The position numbers and the translations under genes were made by a program. The notes below the pieces were generated by a model. That model saw only the letters and a list, made by a program, of their open reading frames with translations, made no database searches and had not been told where the DNA came from. Shown here one piece after another: positions 32,294 through 43,680 of a stretch of DNA of 64,000 bases (position 1 is its first letter; each line of letters starts with the position of its first letter). This DNA comes from Limonium bicolor (Eukaryota > Streptophyta > Magnoliopsida > Caryophyllales > Plumbaginaceae), in assembly GCA_023374045.1 (NCBI GenBank), contig CM041778.1:100070839-100134838 (forward strand), in the 5' to 3' direction.

Positions 32294-32800
32294 GAGATTT
32301 CAGCAAGGTCGCGAAGCCGATGACCAGTCTGATGAAGAAAGATGCACCATTTCTATGGACAGTGACTGTGAGAGATCATTTCAGCGCTTGAAGGACTCAC
32401 TGACCACTGCACCGGTTCTGACCATTCCAGACGGTACAGAGGGCTTTGAGGTTTATTGTGATGCATCCGGCAGAGGGCTGGGTTGCGTGCTCATGCAACA
32501 TGGCAAGTGGTGGCATATGCCTCACGCCAGTTGAAGAAACATGAGGAGAACTACCCCACACATGATTTAGAGCTGGGAGCTGTAGTCTTCGCTTTGAAGA
32601 TATGGCGCCACTACTTATATGGGGTTAGTGTCACGATCTACACCGATCACAAAGTTTGAAATACATATTCACTCAGAAGGAGTTAAATCTTCGACAGAGG
32701 AGATGGTTAGAATTTCTGAAAGACTATGACATTGACCTCCAATACAAAGAAGGGAAGGCCAATGTTGTAGCGGATGCCCTGAGCCGTCGAGCACACTCAC
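32294..32800 (+). pseudogene. Element B RNase H, frameshifted
   Basis: [16 protein letters not shown] at about 32440-32490 carries the first catalytic Asp. Later pieces are the [21 protein letters not shown] block, the YTDHK motif near 32640 and the connection [17 protein letters not shown]. Shifts near 32515 and 32655 interrupt it. It would degrade RNA in the RNA-DNA hybrid and form the PPT primer. Confidence 0.82.
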
Positions 32801-33729
32801 TCCATTCGCTAGTTTCTTTCTCCAGCTTGGTTGATGAGGTGCGAGAGGCTCAGAGGACTGATGAGTATATGAGAGAGGTCAGACAGAAGCTGACAGATGG
32901 TACCTTTGAGAGTCAGAAATACGACTTCAGACTTCATGATGATGATCTGATCAGACTTAAGGGCCGATTATGCATACCACGAGGTAACACGGATCTGAAA
33001 GACCGTATACTTAGAGAATCACACTGTTCTTCAGTTTCCATCCATCCGGGAGCCTCTAAAATGTATAAAGACATGAAGAGATACTTCTGGTGGTCGGGGA
33101 TGAAGACAGATGTTACCGAGTTCGTCTTGAGGTGTCTCACATGCCAGAAGGTGAAATTCGAGCACAGACGACCGGGCGGAATGGTACAGTCGATGCCAGT
33201 TCCGGAGTGGAAGTTCCATGATATCTCCATGGACTTCGTAGTTGGGCTTCCACCTGCTAGGGGAGGTCTCAACATGATATGGGTGGTGGTGGATCGCCTT
33301 ACCAAAGTAGCCCGATTCATACCGATGAAGGATACTTGGAAGGTGACCAAATTAGCTGAGTTATTTGAGAAAGAAATCATGAGGCACCACGGCATACCAA
33401 AGACCATAGTGTCAGATAGAGATACCAGATTCCTTTCGAGGTACTGGAGAGCTACCAGAGAAGCGTTGGGTACAGAACTCAAACTGAGTACCGCGTTCCA
33501 TCCTCAGACAGATGGTCAGACTGAGCGTACTATTCAGACACTCGAGGACATGCTGAGAGCATGTGCCTTAGACTTCCAGGGCAGTTGGATTGACAGATTG
33601 CATCTGATCGAGTTTTCATACAACAACAGCTATCACGCTTCGATCAAGATGGCACCTTTTCAAGCGTTGTACGGTAGACCATGTCGTACACCGCTCTGCT
33701 GGGATGAGTCGAGTGAGACGGTCATATAG
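32656..33729 (+). pseudogene. Element B integrase, long open part of the broken pol
   Basis: A 357-codon open frame begins in the end of RNase H and holds a complete integrase core. The zinc-binding HHCC residues are H123, H130, C160 and C163. The DDE triad is D193 (SMDF), D254 (IVSDRD) and E290 (GQTER), with spacings typical of retroviral integrases. The frame is lost just before the GPEYLEQ segment, one base out. Confidence 0.88.
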
Positions 33730-34270
33730 GACCAGAGTACTTAGAACAAGTTCAGGCTGAAGTTCAGCAAATCAGGGAGAACATGAGAGCTGCTCAAGAT
33801 AGGCAGAAGTCGTATGCTGATGTTCGACGACGAGACCTGGAGTTCGCAGTGGGCGACCGGGTATTTCTGCGAGTATCACCGATGAAGGGTGTATTTAGGT
33901 TTGGGCAGAAGGGCAAGTTAAGCCCGAAATTTGTTGGTCCTTATGAGATTACGGAGCGGGTGGGCCCAGTTGCTTACAGGTTGAATTTACCTGCTGAGCT
34001 GGGTAAAGTGCATGATGTTTTCATGTTTCACAGCTAAAGAAATACATGCACCACCCCTCCCATGTGTTAGAACCTGAGAGGTTGACCTTAGAACCAAATA
34101 TGAGATCCGTGGAGACTCCTCAGAGAATCTTGGACAGAAAGACTAGGGACACTCGCCACAAGTCAGTGCGACTGGTGAAGGTTCTCTGGTCTAACCAGGA
34201 TGTCGAAGAGGCCACGTGGGAATTAGAGGATAAGATGAGGGCGAAGTACCCTTCTTTATTTACTGACTAG
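33730..34270 (+). pseudogene. Element B integrase C-terminus and chromodomain
   Basis: The 33783-34037 stretch encodes FRFGQKGKLSPKFVGPYEI, the GPY/F-type module. After a small shift, 34046-34270 encodes a C-terminal chromodomain region, QRILDRKTRDTR, then SVRLVKVLWSN and EEATWELEDKMRAKYPSLF, and the final stop. A C-terminal chromodomain defines chromoviruses, and this form is typical of Tekay/Del. It is thought to guide integration to marked chromatin. Confidence 0.85.
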
Positions 34271-34305
34271 ATCGTCTGTATAGGGTACGGGGCGTACCCC
34301 TTTTT

Positions 34306-34317
34306 AAGGGGGGTAGA
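34306..34317 (+). promoter_or_regulatory. Second polypurine tract, just after the pol stop of element B
   Basis: AAGGGGGGTAGAGC lies 35 bases after the stop codon and 265 bases before the terminal PPT, with the same core string. Element C has the same duplication. Confidence 0.5.
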
Positions 34318-34567
34318 GCTTCCTCGCTTTTGAGTTAGGAAACGATCATGTTTGTCGTTTGTTTGGTTGTTTAAGATGTGGATTTGTGTAAGTTGCTACA
34401 CTTGGTGTAAGTTTGAGTTATGTATGATACTTATGTATTGTATTTGAGATTGACCTTTGAGTCTTGAGATGTATGAATGTGAATATAAGATGTGGTATTA
34501 AGATTAAGAGAACTGTGTACCGTGAATGGTTAAACACATGTGTGAACTTTGAGGACAAAGTTCTTTT

Positions 34568-34579
34568 AAGGGGGGTAGA
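34568..34579 (+). promoter_or_regulatory. Polypurine tract of element B
   Basis: AAGGGGGGTAGA directly precedes the right LTR and equals the PPT of element C. Confidence 0.92.
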
Positions 34580-34580
34580 T

Positions 34581-37500
34581 TGAAATACCCCAAACTTAGG
34601 TATGGTGTTTAAATGATAAACTAAGATATAAGGAGGCTAAATAATGCCTTAGGAACATTAAGAAACATTTCTAATCAAAGAAAATATAAGGAAACACCAA
34701 AAGAGCAGTTTAAGCAAAAACGTGCTCTAAGCTTGGAGAGACATGGGAGAGTACCCAAATATTGTTCCAAGACCTTAGTAATATCCTAATGGTCATTTTA
34801 AGTCAATTACCAAAGAAAACCAAGCTTGAAAACAAGTTAAAACACAAAATGTGCTTTAAGGAGTCTTAAAGCACGTTTTTGAAAAATTGTCTTGTAAATG
34901 AGTTTTGAATGGCTAAATGTCCATCATTACTCTTTAATTAATATGTACTATATAGTATCACATTTGGAGGTCTATATCAATGGGAAATCAAAAATTTCAC
35001 AACAATGTGCCTTGTTTTTGATGAATAGTGAATTTATTAAGCTAGTTTATAACATAAGTCTATATAAGTGAGACATTTGGTCAACAAAGACTAAACTACC
35101 CTCATTACTAAAAGGGGGCCGGTTTCTTAAGGGGTGAGTCACCACCTTTATGACTCATTAAGTGATTAAGAAAGCAAATAAGTCTTTTAAAGCCTAAAGT
35201 ACTATTCACCTTTTTACATAATATCTCACCTTTAGTGATTCTCTCTCCTCACTTCTTCATTCTTCCTTGTTCACACGGTTTTCTTGCTCTCTTTCTCTTC
35301 TCCATTCACGTAGAGCTCACCTCCATGCTAGCTCCATCTTCTCTTGCACACATCTTGCTCATTTAAGCTCCAAATCCAAAACAAAATAGATATCCTTCTT
35401 AGTTAGCTCAAGCTCCTCCTTTCTATCTTTTCAAAACTTCAAGAGCTTCATTTTGGTGCCAAGTCAAACCACCATTAGAGGAGGAAATTCAAGTTTGGAG
35501 ACTCCATTGGCATCTCCATTCTCTTAAGGTAAAGAAAGTGTAAGAAAATCTAGGTTTCCACCATTTTCTTCACTTGACCGAAAATATATACTCATGGGAC
35601 TCCATGTTTATGCCTTGTTCTAGCTTGTTTCTACTCTTCAAAGGAGAGAGGAGGTCCTTCTTGCTTCACATCCAAGTTTGTCTTGAGAAACCAAGGTAAA
35701 ACAATCACATTAATACCTTAAAACATATTTTTAAACCTAGGGTTTGTTCCTTAGGGTTAATGTGTTATCTAGTACTCATTGGAGTCATTGGATATTGGTT
35801 AGAACATTGGCAAGGAGAATCACATTGGTGACCGAGATTGAACAAAGAAAACCTAAGGAGAAAAGCTTGTAAGCTTGTGAGAAAACAAGGTAAATTACTT
35901 ACCTTAAGGTGTCTTGTTGTTTAAGGGAATGAGATGTGGGTAAATGATGAGCTTAGTGTTTAGTTTATGTGTGGAAGGTGCTATTAAAACCTAGGAGAAA
36001 CAATGTCTATACTTGTGAACTTGTGACTAAGGAGCAAATGAGAAAGGAGATAGTTTAAGAATATAAAGGTGAAGTACAAGAAGCATTTTATTTCAATGGG
36101 AGCCTTGTTGAGTGTATTCGCAGGTTGAAGGCATATATATGTGGAAATTCAGTGGTTAAGATTATTTATTTAAGGGCCTAAGTGCCAAGCATTTTAAGTT
36201 TAAGCATTATATGATGATGTGGTGAAGTTTTAGTGTAAATTGGGTGTTAAGTGTTGTGATGAGAATTTGTGTGGTATTGGTTGTTTGATGGAGAAAAACC
36301 ATGTGTTAGGAAGTACTATATACTAGAGAACCCATGGCGAAATTTAAAGGAAGTTTAAGTGTTAAGATATCCTAAGGGAATTTAATGACTAAGAAGTACT
36401 AGGAATGTTCTATAGGTTGTCTTGATGAAAAAGGGTGAAGTTAAGGATTTTAATGACTTATGATGACTTAGGTATCACCATGGAAGGTTTAGGAATCAAG
36501 AGAATGTATTGGAGTATTTAGGACTTAGGCAAATGTTGGTGCACATCTAGGAAGGAAATAATGTGATGATGATGGAAGTTTAACTTGTTAAGGAACTTAA
36601 GTGAATGTTTAAAAGAGTTTAGATAGTGAGAGATGCTTGGGAGATGATGTTATAGTGGTGAAGGAAACATTTGGCATAGTGGTTACATTAGGTATGAACC
36701 ACCACAAAGAAACCTAGAGGAAAAACATTACAAGTGTTAGCATTATTACAAGGAAAATGCATAATGACAAGGTGGATTTTGGTGGATGATTTAAGGTATT
36801 TGAGGAGGGCTTAAGGAGTATTTGAGGTGCCCAAATGAGGTTATAACATATTTGGATATATGAGGAGAAGTTTGGAATTGAAAGAGGCAATTTAAGAGGA
36901 AGGTCTGTAGAGGACCGACCCAGGGTCCGACCCAGTGTTGGGTCGGTCGGGCCAAGTTAAGCCAGCCGGAATGCCTCTGGACTGGACCGACCCAGAGGGC
37001 TTGGGTCGGTCGGCTTAGCCTTGGGTCGGTCGGGCAAGATTTAAGTAGGAAAATGGGTTCTGTAAGGGACCGACCCAGAGGGTTTGGGTCGGTCGGTCTA
37101 GCTCTGGGTCGGTCGGATGGGTTTCAAGAGAGGGAAGAGTTTCTGTAATGGACCGACCCAGGGGTAGGGTCGGTCGGTGGGTCGGTCGACCCTTAACACT
37201 TAGAAAAAAAAAAAGAAATTTCAAATTCTAAGAAAGGTAATGGGTAATGAGGTATGCCCTTGGAAGGTGTAGTAATGATTGGGACCCTAAGAACTTAAGG
37301 AGTTAAGTTAAGATTAAGATAAGTTTTGATGATAAAAGTAAAGTTGTAAGACTAAGTGATAAAGACTTGAGAGGTTATTGAATGGAAGTCCTTAGAGACT
37401 AAGTGAGTTAAGTAAGGTGCAAATAACTAATAACCTAAAAATGAATGAATGTTTTAGGTTTGTGAATTGGGACCCCGAAGAAGGTTAAACAAACAACGAT

Positions 37501-38744
37501 CGACGGTGAACGGTACAATCCTTTTCGTGACCTGCTTGCTAACGAGGTGTCCCTCGGCTTGTGTGCTATCTGTTTATTTGCTATGACTAAAACAAGATAA
37601 AGCATGCAACCGGTTATATTGCTCTCGTTGCGATTGTGTTACATTTACACTAACCCGCGAGGCTTGAGATTGTTACTAACCAAGGTTAGTACTTACTGAG
37701 TTAAGGTTGAGAACTAAGTATCGTTGATTGTTGGTTTTACCCGTCAAGGTTTAACTAACACTTGGTAATTAAGGCTTTCACTAACCATAACTTGGGGTGG
37801 GAGTGAGGAATCCGGAATGGTACCGGCACATGTGTATTGGGGGAGGTCGGTATCTGAATCAGATCCGACTTCCAAATAAGACTGGTCATTAGACTCGTCG
37901 CCTAGGGTCAACAAATGACCCGACCACCCGGGCTACTGTTCGAGGTGGGAGGCACAATAAGGAAGGCGTGGAGGGATCAAGCCTACATCCCTAATAAGTT
38001 AAGGAAGGTAGCTTATCGTCGGATAGTGCACTGCTACCGGCTAGGGTTAACCAAGCCCTACAAAGTAACCAATTAAGGGCTAACCAATCTAATAGTGGAG
38101 AGGTTGGCAAGTATAAGTTTGAGATTAAGATTAAGGTAAGTTAAGGAACTGAGATTAAGGAACTGAGGACTGAGGCAGGGGGTTATTAACCCACTTGTTA
38201 AGGGAACGCTTGAGTCGTTCATTGGTTGTGAATTATATATGTTCATCTGGTGGTTATTGTTATTGCACTTCATATTATGTTTGCGTATGTAATCAATTTC
38301 CATGCTATCGACAATTAGTCGTCGTAGCCCCGTTAGCTTGGGGGCCATGAGAGGGTGTACCAGCATTCGTGCTGACCCCCTCGGGGGCTATTTTTACACT
38401 TGCAGGTAAGAGGCCCATGAGGACGCACTACGAGAGTAGGAGGAGCGGTTAGACTTAGGTGGGGGCTTTTATTTTGAGTTCGGGTTGCGCCTGTGCACCC
38501 GACTGTTCATATTAAAATGTTGCAAGTTTGAGATTATGATTGAGACTAGTACTCGGATGGTCGTGGGATGTGTGATGTTAATGTTTTGAGCTGGATAAAT
38601 ATTTTGGTTAAGTATTGTATATAAGCCGGTATGTTCTAACGATCAGACCGTGGCAAGGTCCAAGTGTTGTATTTTCCGCTGCGACGTTTTCGATTAAGTG
38701 TTCAGATTGCGATAACCACGATAGGCTTTGGATGGGGTGTTACA
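34581..38744 (+). repeat. Right (3') LTR of element B
   Basis: It is 4164 bp and matches 24069-28244 almost throughout, with a few indels. The hairpin cluster is at about 36912-37190 and the GC palindrome at 38376-38387. It ends ...GGGGTGTTACA and meets CACTA-type sequence directly. Confidence 0.95.
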
Positions 38745-38870
38745 CAAAAATCATTTCCTTTTTCGGTAATTTCAAAATTACTGAAAATTTGAGGAAAACG
38801 TTTTTCAGCGGTGCGAAATGTCGAAATTAGTGTAAAAAATCCACCGAAAAAGGCCTGTTTTATACTAGTG
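38745..38870. mobile_element. Terminus of a CACTA (CMC/EnSpm) DNA transposon
   Basis: Read from 38870 leftwards the sequence begins CACTAGTATAAAACAGGCC, a typical plant CACTA terminal inverted repeat, followed by TTTTTCGGTGG. Subterminal words TTTTTCGGT and TTTCGACATTT are repeated in variants. Only this end is present; element B adjoins it at 38744 and no second terminus was seen in the window. Confidence 0.65.
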
Positions 38871-38878
38871 TCAGCTTA

Positions 38879-39236
38879 GAGCATGATTATCAAAGAACCC
38901 AAATCTGGGTTCTTAGCAGTCTCTTTCCTATTTCTCTCACTACCACATCAGTTTAAGAACTATATCTATTTTTTACCAACATCAGAGAACTCATACTTTG
39001 GTTTATAATTCTCACTAATTGTCATGTCATTTTACTTTTTACTTATTAGTTATTATGAATATACAAAATTAATTTTTAATTATTATTACTATTATTTTCA
39101 ATAATACACAGATAATCCTAACTTAATATTTTATTAATGATTTTGAAATAAAAATAAAATAAAACTATTCATATATATTATTAATGTAATTTTTTTATTA
39201 TTTGTCACTCAAAATATTATGTAATTAATATTATTT

Positions 39237-39277
<41 letters not shown>

Positions 39278-39582
39278 TATGAAAAACATAGTAAACATGG
39301 ATCTCATTTTGTAGAGATTGAGATTTTACGAATTTTGATATATTTAGTTTATTTATATAATTATTAGTTTTTAAAATATTAAGATTTTAAAATGTATAAA
39401 GATGAACCATTTATATTTAACATATTATAATTAGAAAAACAAATGGTGGGTTCCATTTTTGGGTTCTTAAAAAGTTCTTCCCGAAGAACCTAAAACTAGA
39501 GTTCTTCCCTCTCTCCTCCTCCTCATATTTTTATATTTATTTATTAGCTAAGAACCTCTAAGAACCATTGATAATCATGGTC
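38879..39582. mobile_element. Harbinger/Tourist-type MITE with TTA target duplication
   Basis: The left end GAGCATGATTATCAA pairs with the right end (read inverted GACCATGATTATCAA), and TTA flanks both sides (38876-38878 and 39583-39585). A TTA duplication and GRGCATG-like ends are typical of PIF/Harbinger elements. The 704-bp interior is AT-rich, non-coding and contains a TA microsatellite. Confidence 0.7.
39242..39271. repeat. (TA)n microsatellite
   Basis: About 15 TA repeats inside the MITE. Confidence 0.95.
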
Positions 39583-39585
39583 TTA

Positions 39586-40371
39586 TACACCACTAAAACC
39601 TATCTTCTCATTAGGACCCACCGCCCCCAAAATTTTACATGTAGTAGTGTATATATTTAGTTTCCATTTATAAATAACCTTTTATCAAAGTAGAGCTTTA
39701 AAACCATACTTGTCACCCCGAACACTTTGACACATGGTAACATTGTAGTACGATAGCTACATAACCGGGATCAGTCATAGATCAGGTGTTGAGAGAGAGT
39801 GACGCTTGGTCAAAAAATGCAAGATTGCAAGCAATTACATCTGGCCTCACAAGTGACAATGGCAAGTTGAATCAGATCATGCAGGAACAGAACGGGTTAA
39901 ATTTATCTAATTTAGCAGACAAATCATTCATCTCATAAGGTAGTGTGCTTCCTTTACACATACATAACCAACTTTTGAAAACCCCAATATGAAATTATCC
40001 CCCAGAAACTAACCAATGGAAGTCATCGCTACTTACCTAGCTTAAGGAACATTGTTTAAGACTTTGATCCAGGTCTACAGCTCTCAAATTAACAATGATT
40101 CGACTAGATACCACTAGTTAATTGACTACTTCTTCTTTCTTTCTTTTTTTTTATTCCTAATTGGATGTTAACCAAACCTATAAATTATAATTAAATCTTA
40201 AGAAGCTCGTTTACCCGTGATTACTTTTCTAATTAAATGCATTTAAGGTGATCAATAATTTGCATTGGATCACTTTACGTGGAAACGCTCCTATCATTTA
40301 GTTACATTGACTACGTACGGTTGAAGTTACAACATGCTAGCTTATCTTGAGTCATATAATACAGACAAGCA
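39586..40371. other. Upstream region of the fucosyltransferase gene
   Basis: Non-coding AT-rich DNA without repeats of the other elements. I see no gene. It probably holds the promoter of the gene at 40559. Confidence 0.5.
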
Positions 40372-40378
40372 TATATAG
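40372..40378 (+). promoter_or_regulatory. Candidate TATA box of the fucosyltransferase gene
   Basis: TATATAG, 181 bases before the start codon, in a suitable place for a core promoter with a 5' leader of about 150 bases. Confidence 0.45.
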
Positions 40379-40558
40379 ATGCACCCCACTGTATTTTCCT
40401 TCCATCCCTAAATATAGCTTCAGCTTCTGTAATTATAAGCAGTAGTTTCCGTCTTCTTCTTCTGGTATTTGCTCGATCAATTTGTATTAAATAATTGAGT
40501 TCCTTTTTTTCTGTCAGAGACGAAGAAAATCACGAAGCGCAGTTAAGAGAATTCGAAT

Positions 40559-42713
40559 ATGTTGGAGAAGATGAAATTGAAAAGATGCTTGTGTTTGTAC
40601 TTCACGGTTTTGTTAATCTTACTGTTTACTGCTATTGTGCATGAGAACTCGGATGCTACAAGCATTGGAAGTTTTGCAAATGCCGGATATAACTTGGCTC
40701 TCTTGGGTATGACAAGTCAAACAGCACAATTGTCTTATTCTTAGTTATCTCTCATATTTTGTAGCTCTTCTTCATCATATTAAAAAAATTCACCCACGTT
40801 ATTTTTGTGTTTTACTTTTTTTTTTTAACTAAAAACTGATAAAATCATTGATAATGATGCCGGAAATGATAGTGGTTGAATTTATCTATTTATTTTAACA
40901 TGCAATCTATCTAGATGGAGAGAAGACTCCATACGAAAAGCTAGCTTTTTGGTGTGCTGATGTTTTAGTCTATTTTAACATTCGGTTTGGAATTTGAGTC
41001 TTTCTTTCTCGATGATAAACTTTTTACTAGTATATTTCACTCTGCTCTACATTTTTCTGTTCCTAATTAATTGTTTGCTTTACTAACTTAATCGCCTTAT
41101 ATATGTAATTTCATATCACTGTTAATTTTGTTGCAGCTAATTTCACAGCCCCAATTTACGATAAACCACTCTCGTCCCAGTGTGTACCTCATGATTCTAC
41201 CAACTCGTCTACATCCGGCACTCTCGATCACACGAGTGAGTCACCGGGCTCACGACCAGTCCTGACGCCAAAATTCCGATGCCTGAGCAGGGAAGAATCC
41301 CCCTCGTACATAAGACATTCACCCTACAAGCCTTCGCCTTATCTCCTCTCCAAACTCCGTAACTACGAGGAACTACATCGCCGGTGCGGACCCTACACCG
41401 CCGCCTACAATCGTACCGTTACAGTCCTTAAACAATCACTAAACACTACCTCCTCGTCCACCACCGAGTGCAGTTACGTCGTGTATGGCGCAGTCTACGG
41501 CTTGGGTAACAGAATCATAACCCTAGCCTCCACCTTCCTGTACGCTCTCCTCACCAACCGCGTCCTCTTTGTGGACTTTGGACGTGACATGACCGGCTTG
41601 TTCTGTGAGCCTTTCCCATACTCATCGTGGATTCTGCCGAGTGATTTCTCAGATAAGGAAGGTGGTTTCCAGCGGCACGAGACCTTCCAGAGCATTATGG
41701 GGAGATACAAAAAAGCTCAAAACGACAACGACAATGGCAACATAACACTGCCGTCCATATCCCATGTCAACTTACGAAGTGTACCGGGCAGAGATAACCT
41801 ACGGATATTCCATTGCGATGAGGGGCATGTTCTTCTGAATAAAGTCCCGGTTCTGGCCATGATATCAGATATATATTTCATCCCATCCCTTTTCATGACC
41901 CCGTCTTTCACTGACGAGTTGGGTAAGATGTTCCCGCAGAAGGAAGCTGTGTTCCATCACCTCAGTCGGTATCTGTTCCATCCATCAGACGAGGCGTGGG
42001 ATCTTATCAAGAAGTTCTATGATGCAAACATGGGTAACGTGGATGAGAAAATTGGTCTTCAGATTCGAGTTTTCAATCCAAAAGTGGCTACTAAAGAAGT
42101 TGTGATGGATCATATCCTAGCTTGCACACAAGGACATAACATCCTGCCTAAAGTAGACTCCTTATTACAGCAGGATCCACAGGTGAACTCTTCTTCTGTG
42201 AAACGCGTGACTGATCATACCTACAAGAGTGTGATGGTGGCTTCTCTACACCCCGACTACGCTATGAACTTGAGCGAAATGTACGGACCTTCAAGACCCA
42301 CAACCTACGGAGAAGTGATTGAGATTCACCAGGCGAGCCATGACGGGCAGCAGAGATCCGGTAATATGAGGCATAATTTGCAGGCGTGGGTGGAGATGTA
42401 CTTGCTCAGCCTATGTGACAAGTTAGTGACGAGTTCCAGCTCCACCTTCGGATATGTTGCTCAAGGGCTTGGAGGGTTGAAACCGTGGGTTCTGATGAGC
42501 CACCGTCCTGCTGTCAATACGACTAGCACGGAGGTTGACCCGATTTGTGTGAGGGCTGCTACTGTTGATCCCTGCTTTCATGCCCCGCCCAAATTTGATT
42601 GCAGGTCGGGTCAGAAGGTTGACACTTTGAGTAGTGTTTTCTCTTTCGTTAAGATTTGTGAGGATCGACCGCATGATGGGATCAGGCTCAGCGACAATCA
42701 CGGCGATAGATAG
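40559..42713 (+). CDS. FUT: Xyloglucan-type alpha-1,2-fucosyltransferase (GT37), two exons
   Basis: Exon 1 is 40559-40706, the intron 40707-41136 (GTATGA...TTGCAG, 430 bp, phase 1) and exon 2 41137-42713, giving 574 residues with no internal stop. Residues 10-28 (CLCLYFTVLLILLFTAIV) form a type II signal anchor, so a Golgi enzyme with a lumenal catalytic domain is expected. Family landmarks follow: FRCLSREE, KPSPYLLSKLRNYEELHRRCGPYT, GLGNRI with FLYALLTNRVLFVDF, and IGLQIRVF at about 355-362, the GDP-fucose motif region. Several N-x-S/T sites occur, such as NFT at 51. Plant GT37 enzymes transfer fucose to galactose on xyloglucan or arabinogalactan proteins; the exact acceptor is not decidable here. 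It is the only intact host gene in the window. Confidence 0.93.
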
Positions 42714-42816
42714 TGCAGTACCTTGTAAACCTTATAAACTTGTTGAAAAAATCAAGGCTCGGTTTTTATTTGTCGCTGGTTTTTAGGAGAATTTTATATC
42801 TTTCTGTTGCTTAAAA

Positions 42817-42822
42817 AATAAA
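42817..42822 (+). terminator. Candidate poly(A) signal of the fucosyltransferase gene
   Basis: AATAAA lies 104 bases after the stop codon, followed by T/G-rich sequence. Confidence 0.5.
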
Positions 42823-43057
42823 CCTGTATGAGTGGTCTGAGAAAGTTAGCTATAGTAACACATGATTAGAGTATTTTTAGGAGCTCTTGTTTAGCATAAA
42901 ACCTTTATTCTCAGGATGTATAAGTAAGAGGTAGAAGCTAGAATTTTTTGTGCCTGAACACACTGATTTTTCTTCTGTTGAATGCAAGTGGTCTTTTGCA
43001 GGAAATCACCATCTCAATCTTTGTTTTCTTTCACCTAAATTAGCAGATTCCAATATC

Positions 43058-43680
43058 TAGTATCAAAGCTTGATAGATTCTTTGATCATTTAAGCCATGT
43101 ATCACTTAGAAATTGAGAGAGACAGAGAGAGATCAAAACAAACGTTCCACCCAAAATACCGACCAACAACAACCATGGGGATGATGCGAGGATCCAAGAC
43201 AAGGAAGGATGTATCACATTAAGATACCCCATGCTAACAAGAAGCAACTATGCAGCATGGGCCATCAAGATGGAGGTGTACATGACGGCTCAAGGAGTGT
43301 GGGATGCTGTGGAGGCCGAAGGGACTGTGGAAACTCGAAAGGATAAGATGGCTCTTGCAGCCATCTATCAGGGCATAAGTGAAATTACTTTGCTCCAAAT
43401 AGGGGCCAAGATGACAGCCAAGGAAGCATGGACCATGCTCAAGACCATGAATCTTGGTGTTGAGAAGGTGGAGGACGTCAGAACTCAATCGTTATGGAGA
43501 GAATTTAAAGCCATGAAAATGGGTGATGGTTACAGTATTGACGAGTTCTCTAGTAAGCTCCAGATTGTTGTTAACAAACTAAGAGGTTTGGGCAACACGA
43601 TGGAGGAAGAACAAGTGGTGAAGAAGCTTCTAAGATCCACTTCACCAAAGTTCTTGCAAATTGCATCCATCATTGAAGAG
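43058..43680 (+). pseudogene. Ty1/copia gag remnant (UBN2/gag_2 type) with PBS-like site
   Basis: From 43207 an open frame encodes RYPMLTRSNYAAWAIKMEVY, then VWDAV, AIYQGIS, KEAWTMLK, LWREFKAMKM and KLRGLGNTMEEEQVVKKLLR, the order typical of copia Gag N-termini. TAGTATCAAAGC at 43058-43069 resembles a mutated tRNA-Met PBS, so a 5' leader may be present. No in-frame ATG is seen before the one at 43231. The gene is cut at 43680 by an LTR fragment, so zinc knuckle, protease and the rest are missing. A domesticated gag-like gene is possible but unlikely. Confidence 0.75.

Larger units (their letters stand above)
24069..38744 (+). mobile_element. Element B: complete Tekay/Del-type Ty3/gypsy retrotransposon with gag-AlkB-pol and 4.2 kb LTRs
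   Basis: It is 14.7 kb long with nearly identical LTRs, PBS, three gag exons, an AlkB exon, protease-RT-RNase H-integrase-chromodomain and a PPT. The C-terminal chromodomain and the tRNA-Met PBS place it with the Tekay/Del chromoviruses. Gag and AlkB exons are open, while pol carries several single-base frameshifts. The left flank is the LTR of element A and the right flank is a CACTA terminus. The flanking bases (GAGC and CAAA) do not form a target duplication, so one side was probably replaced by recombination after insertion. Confidence 0.92.
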
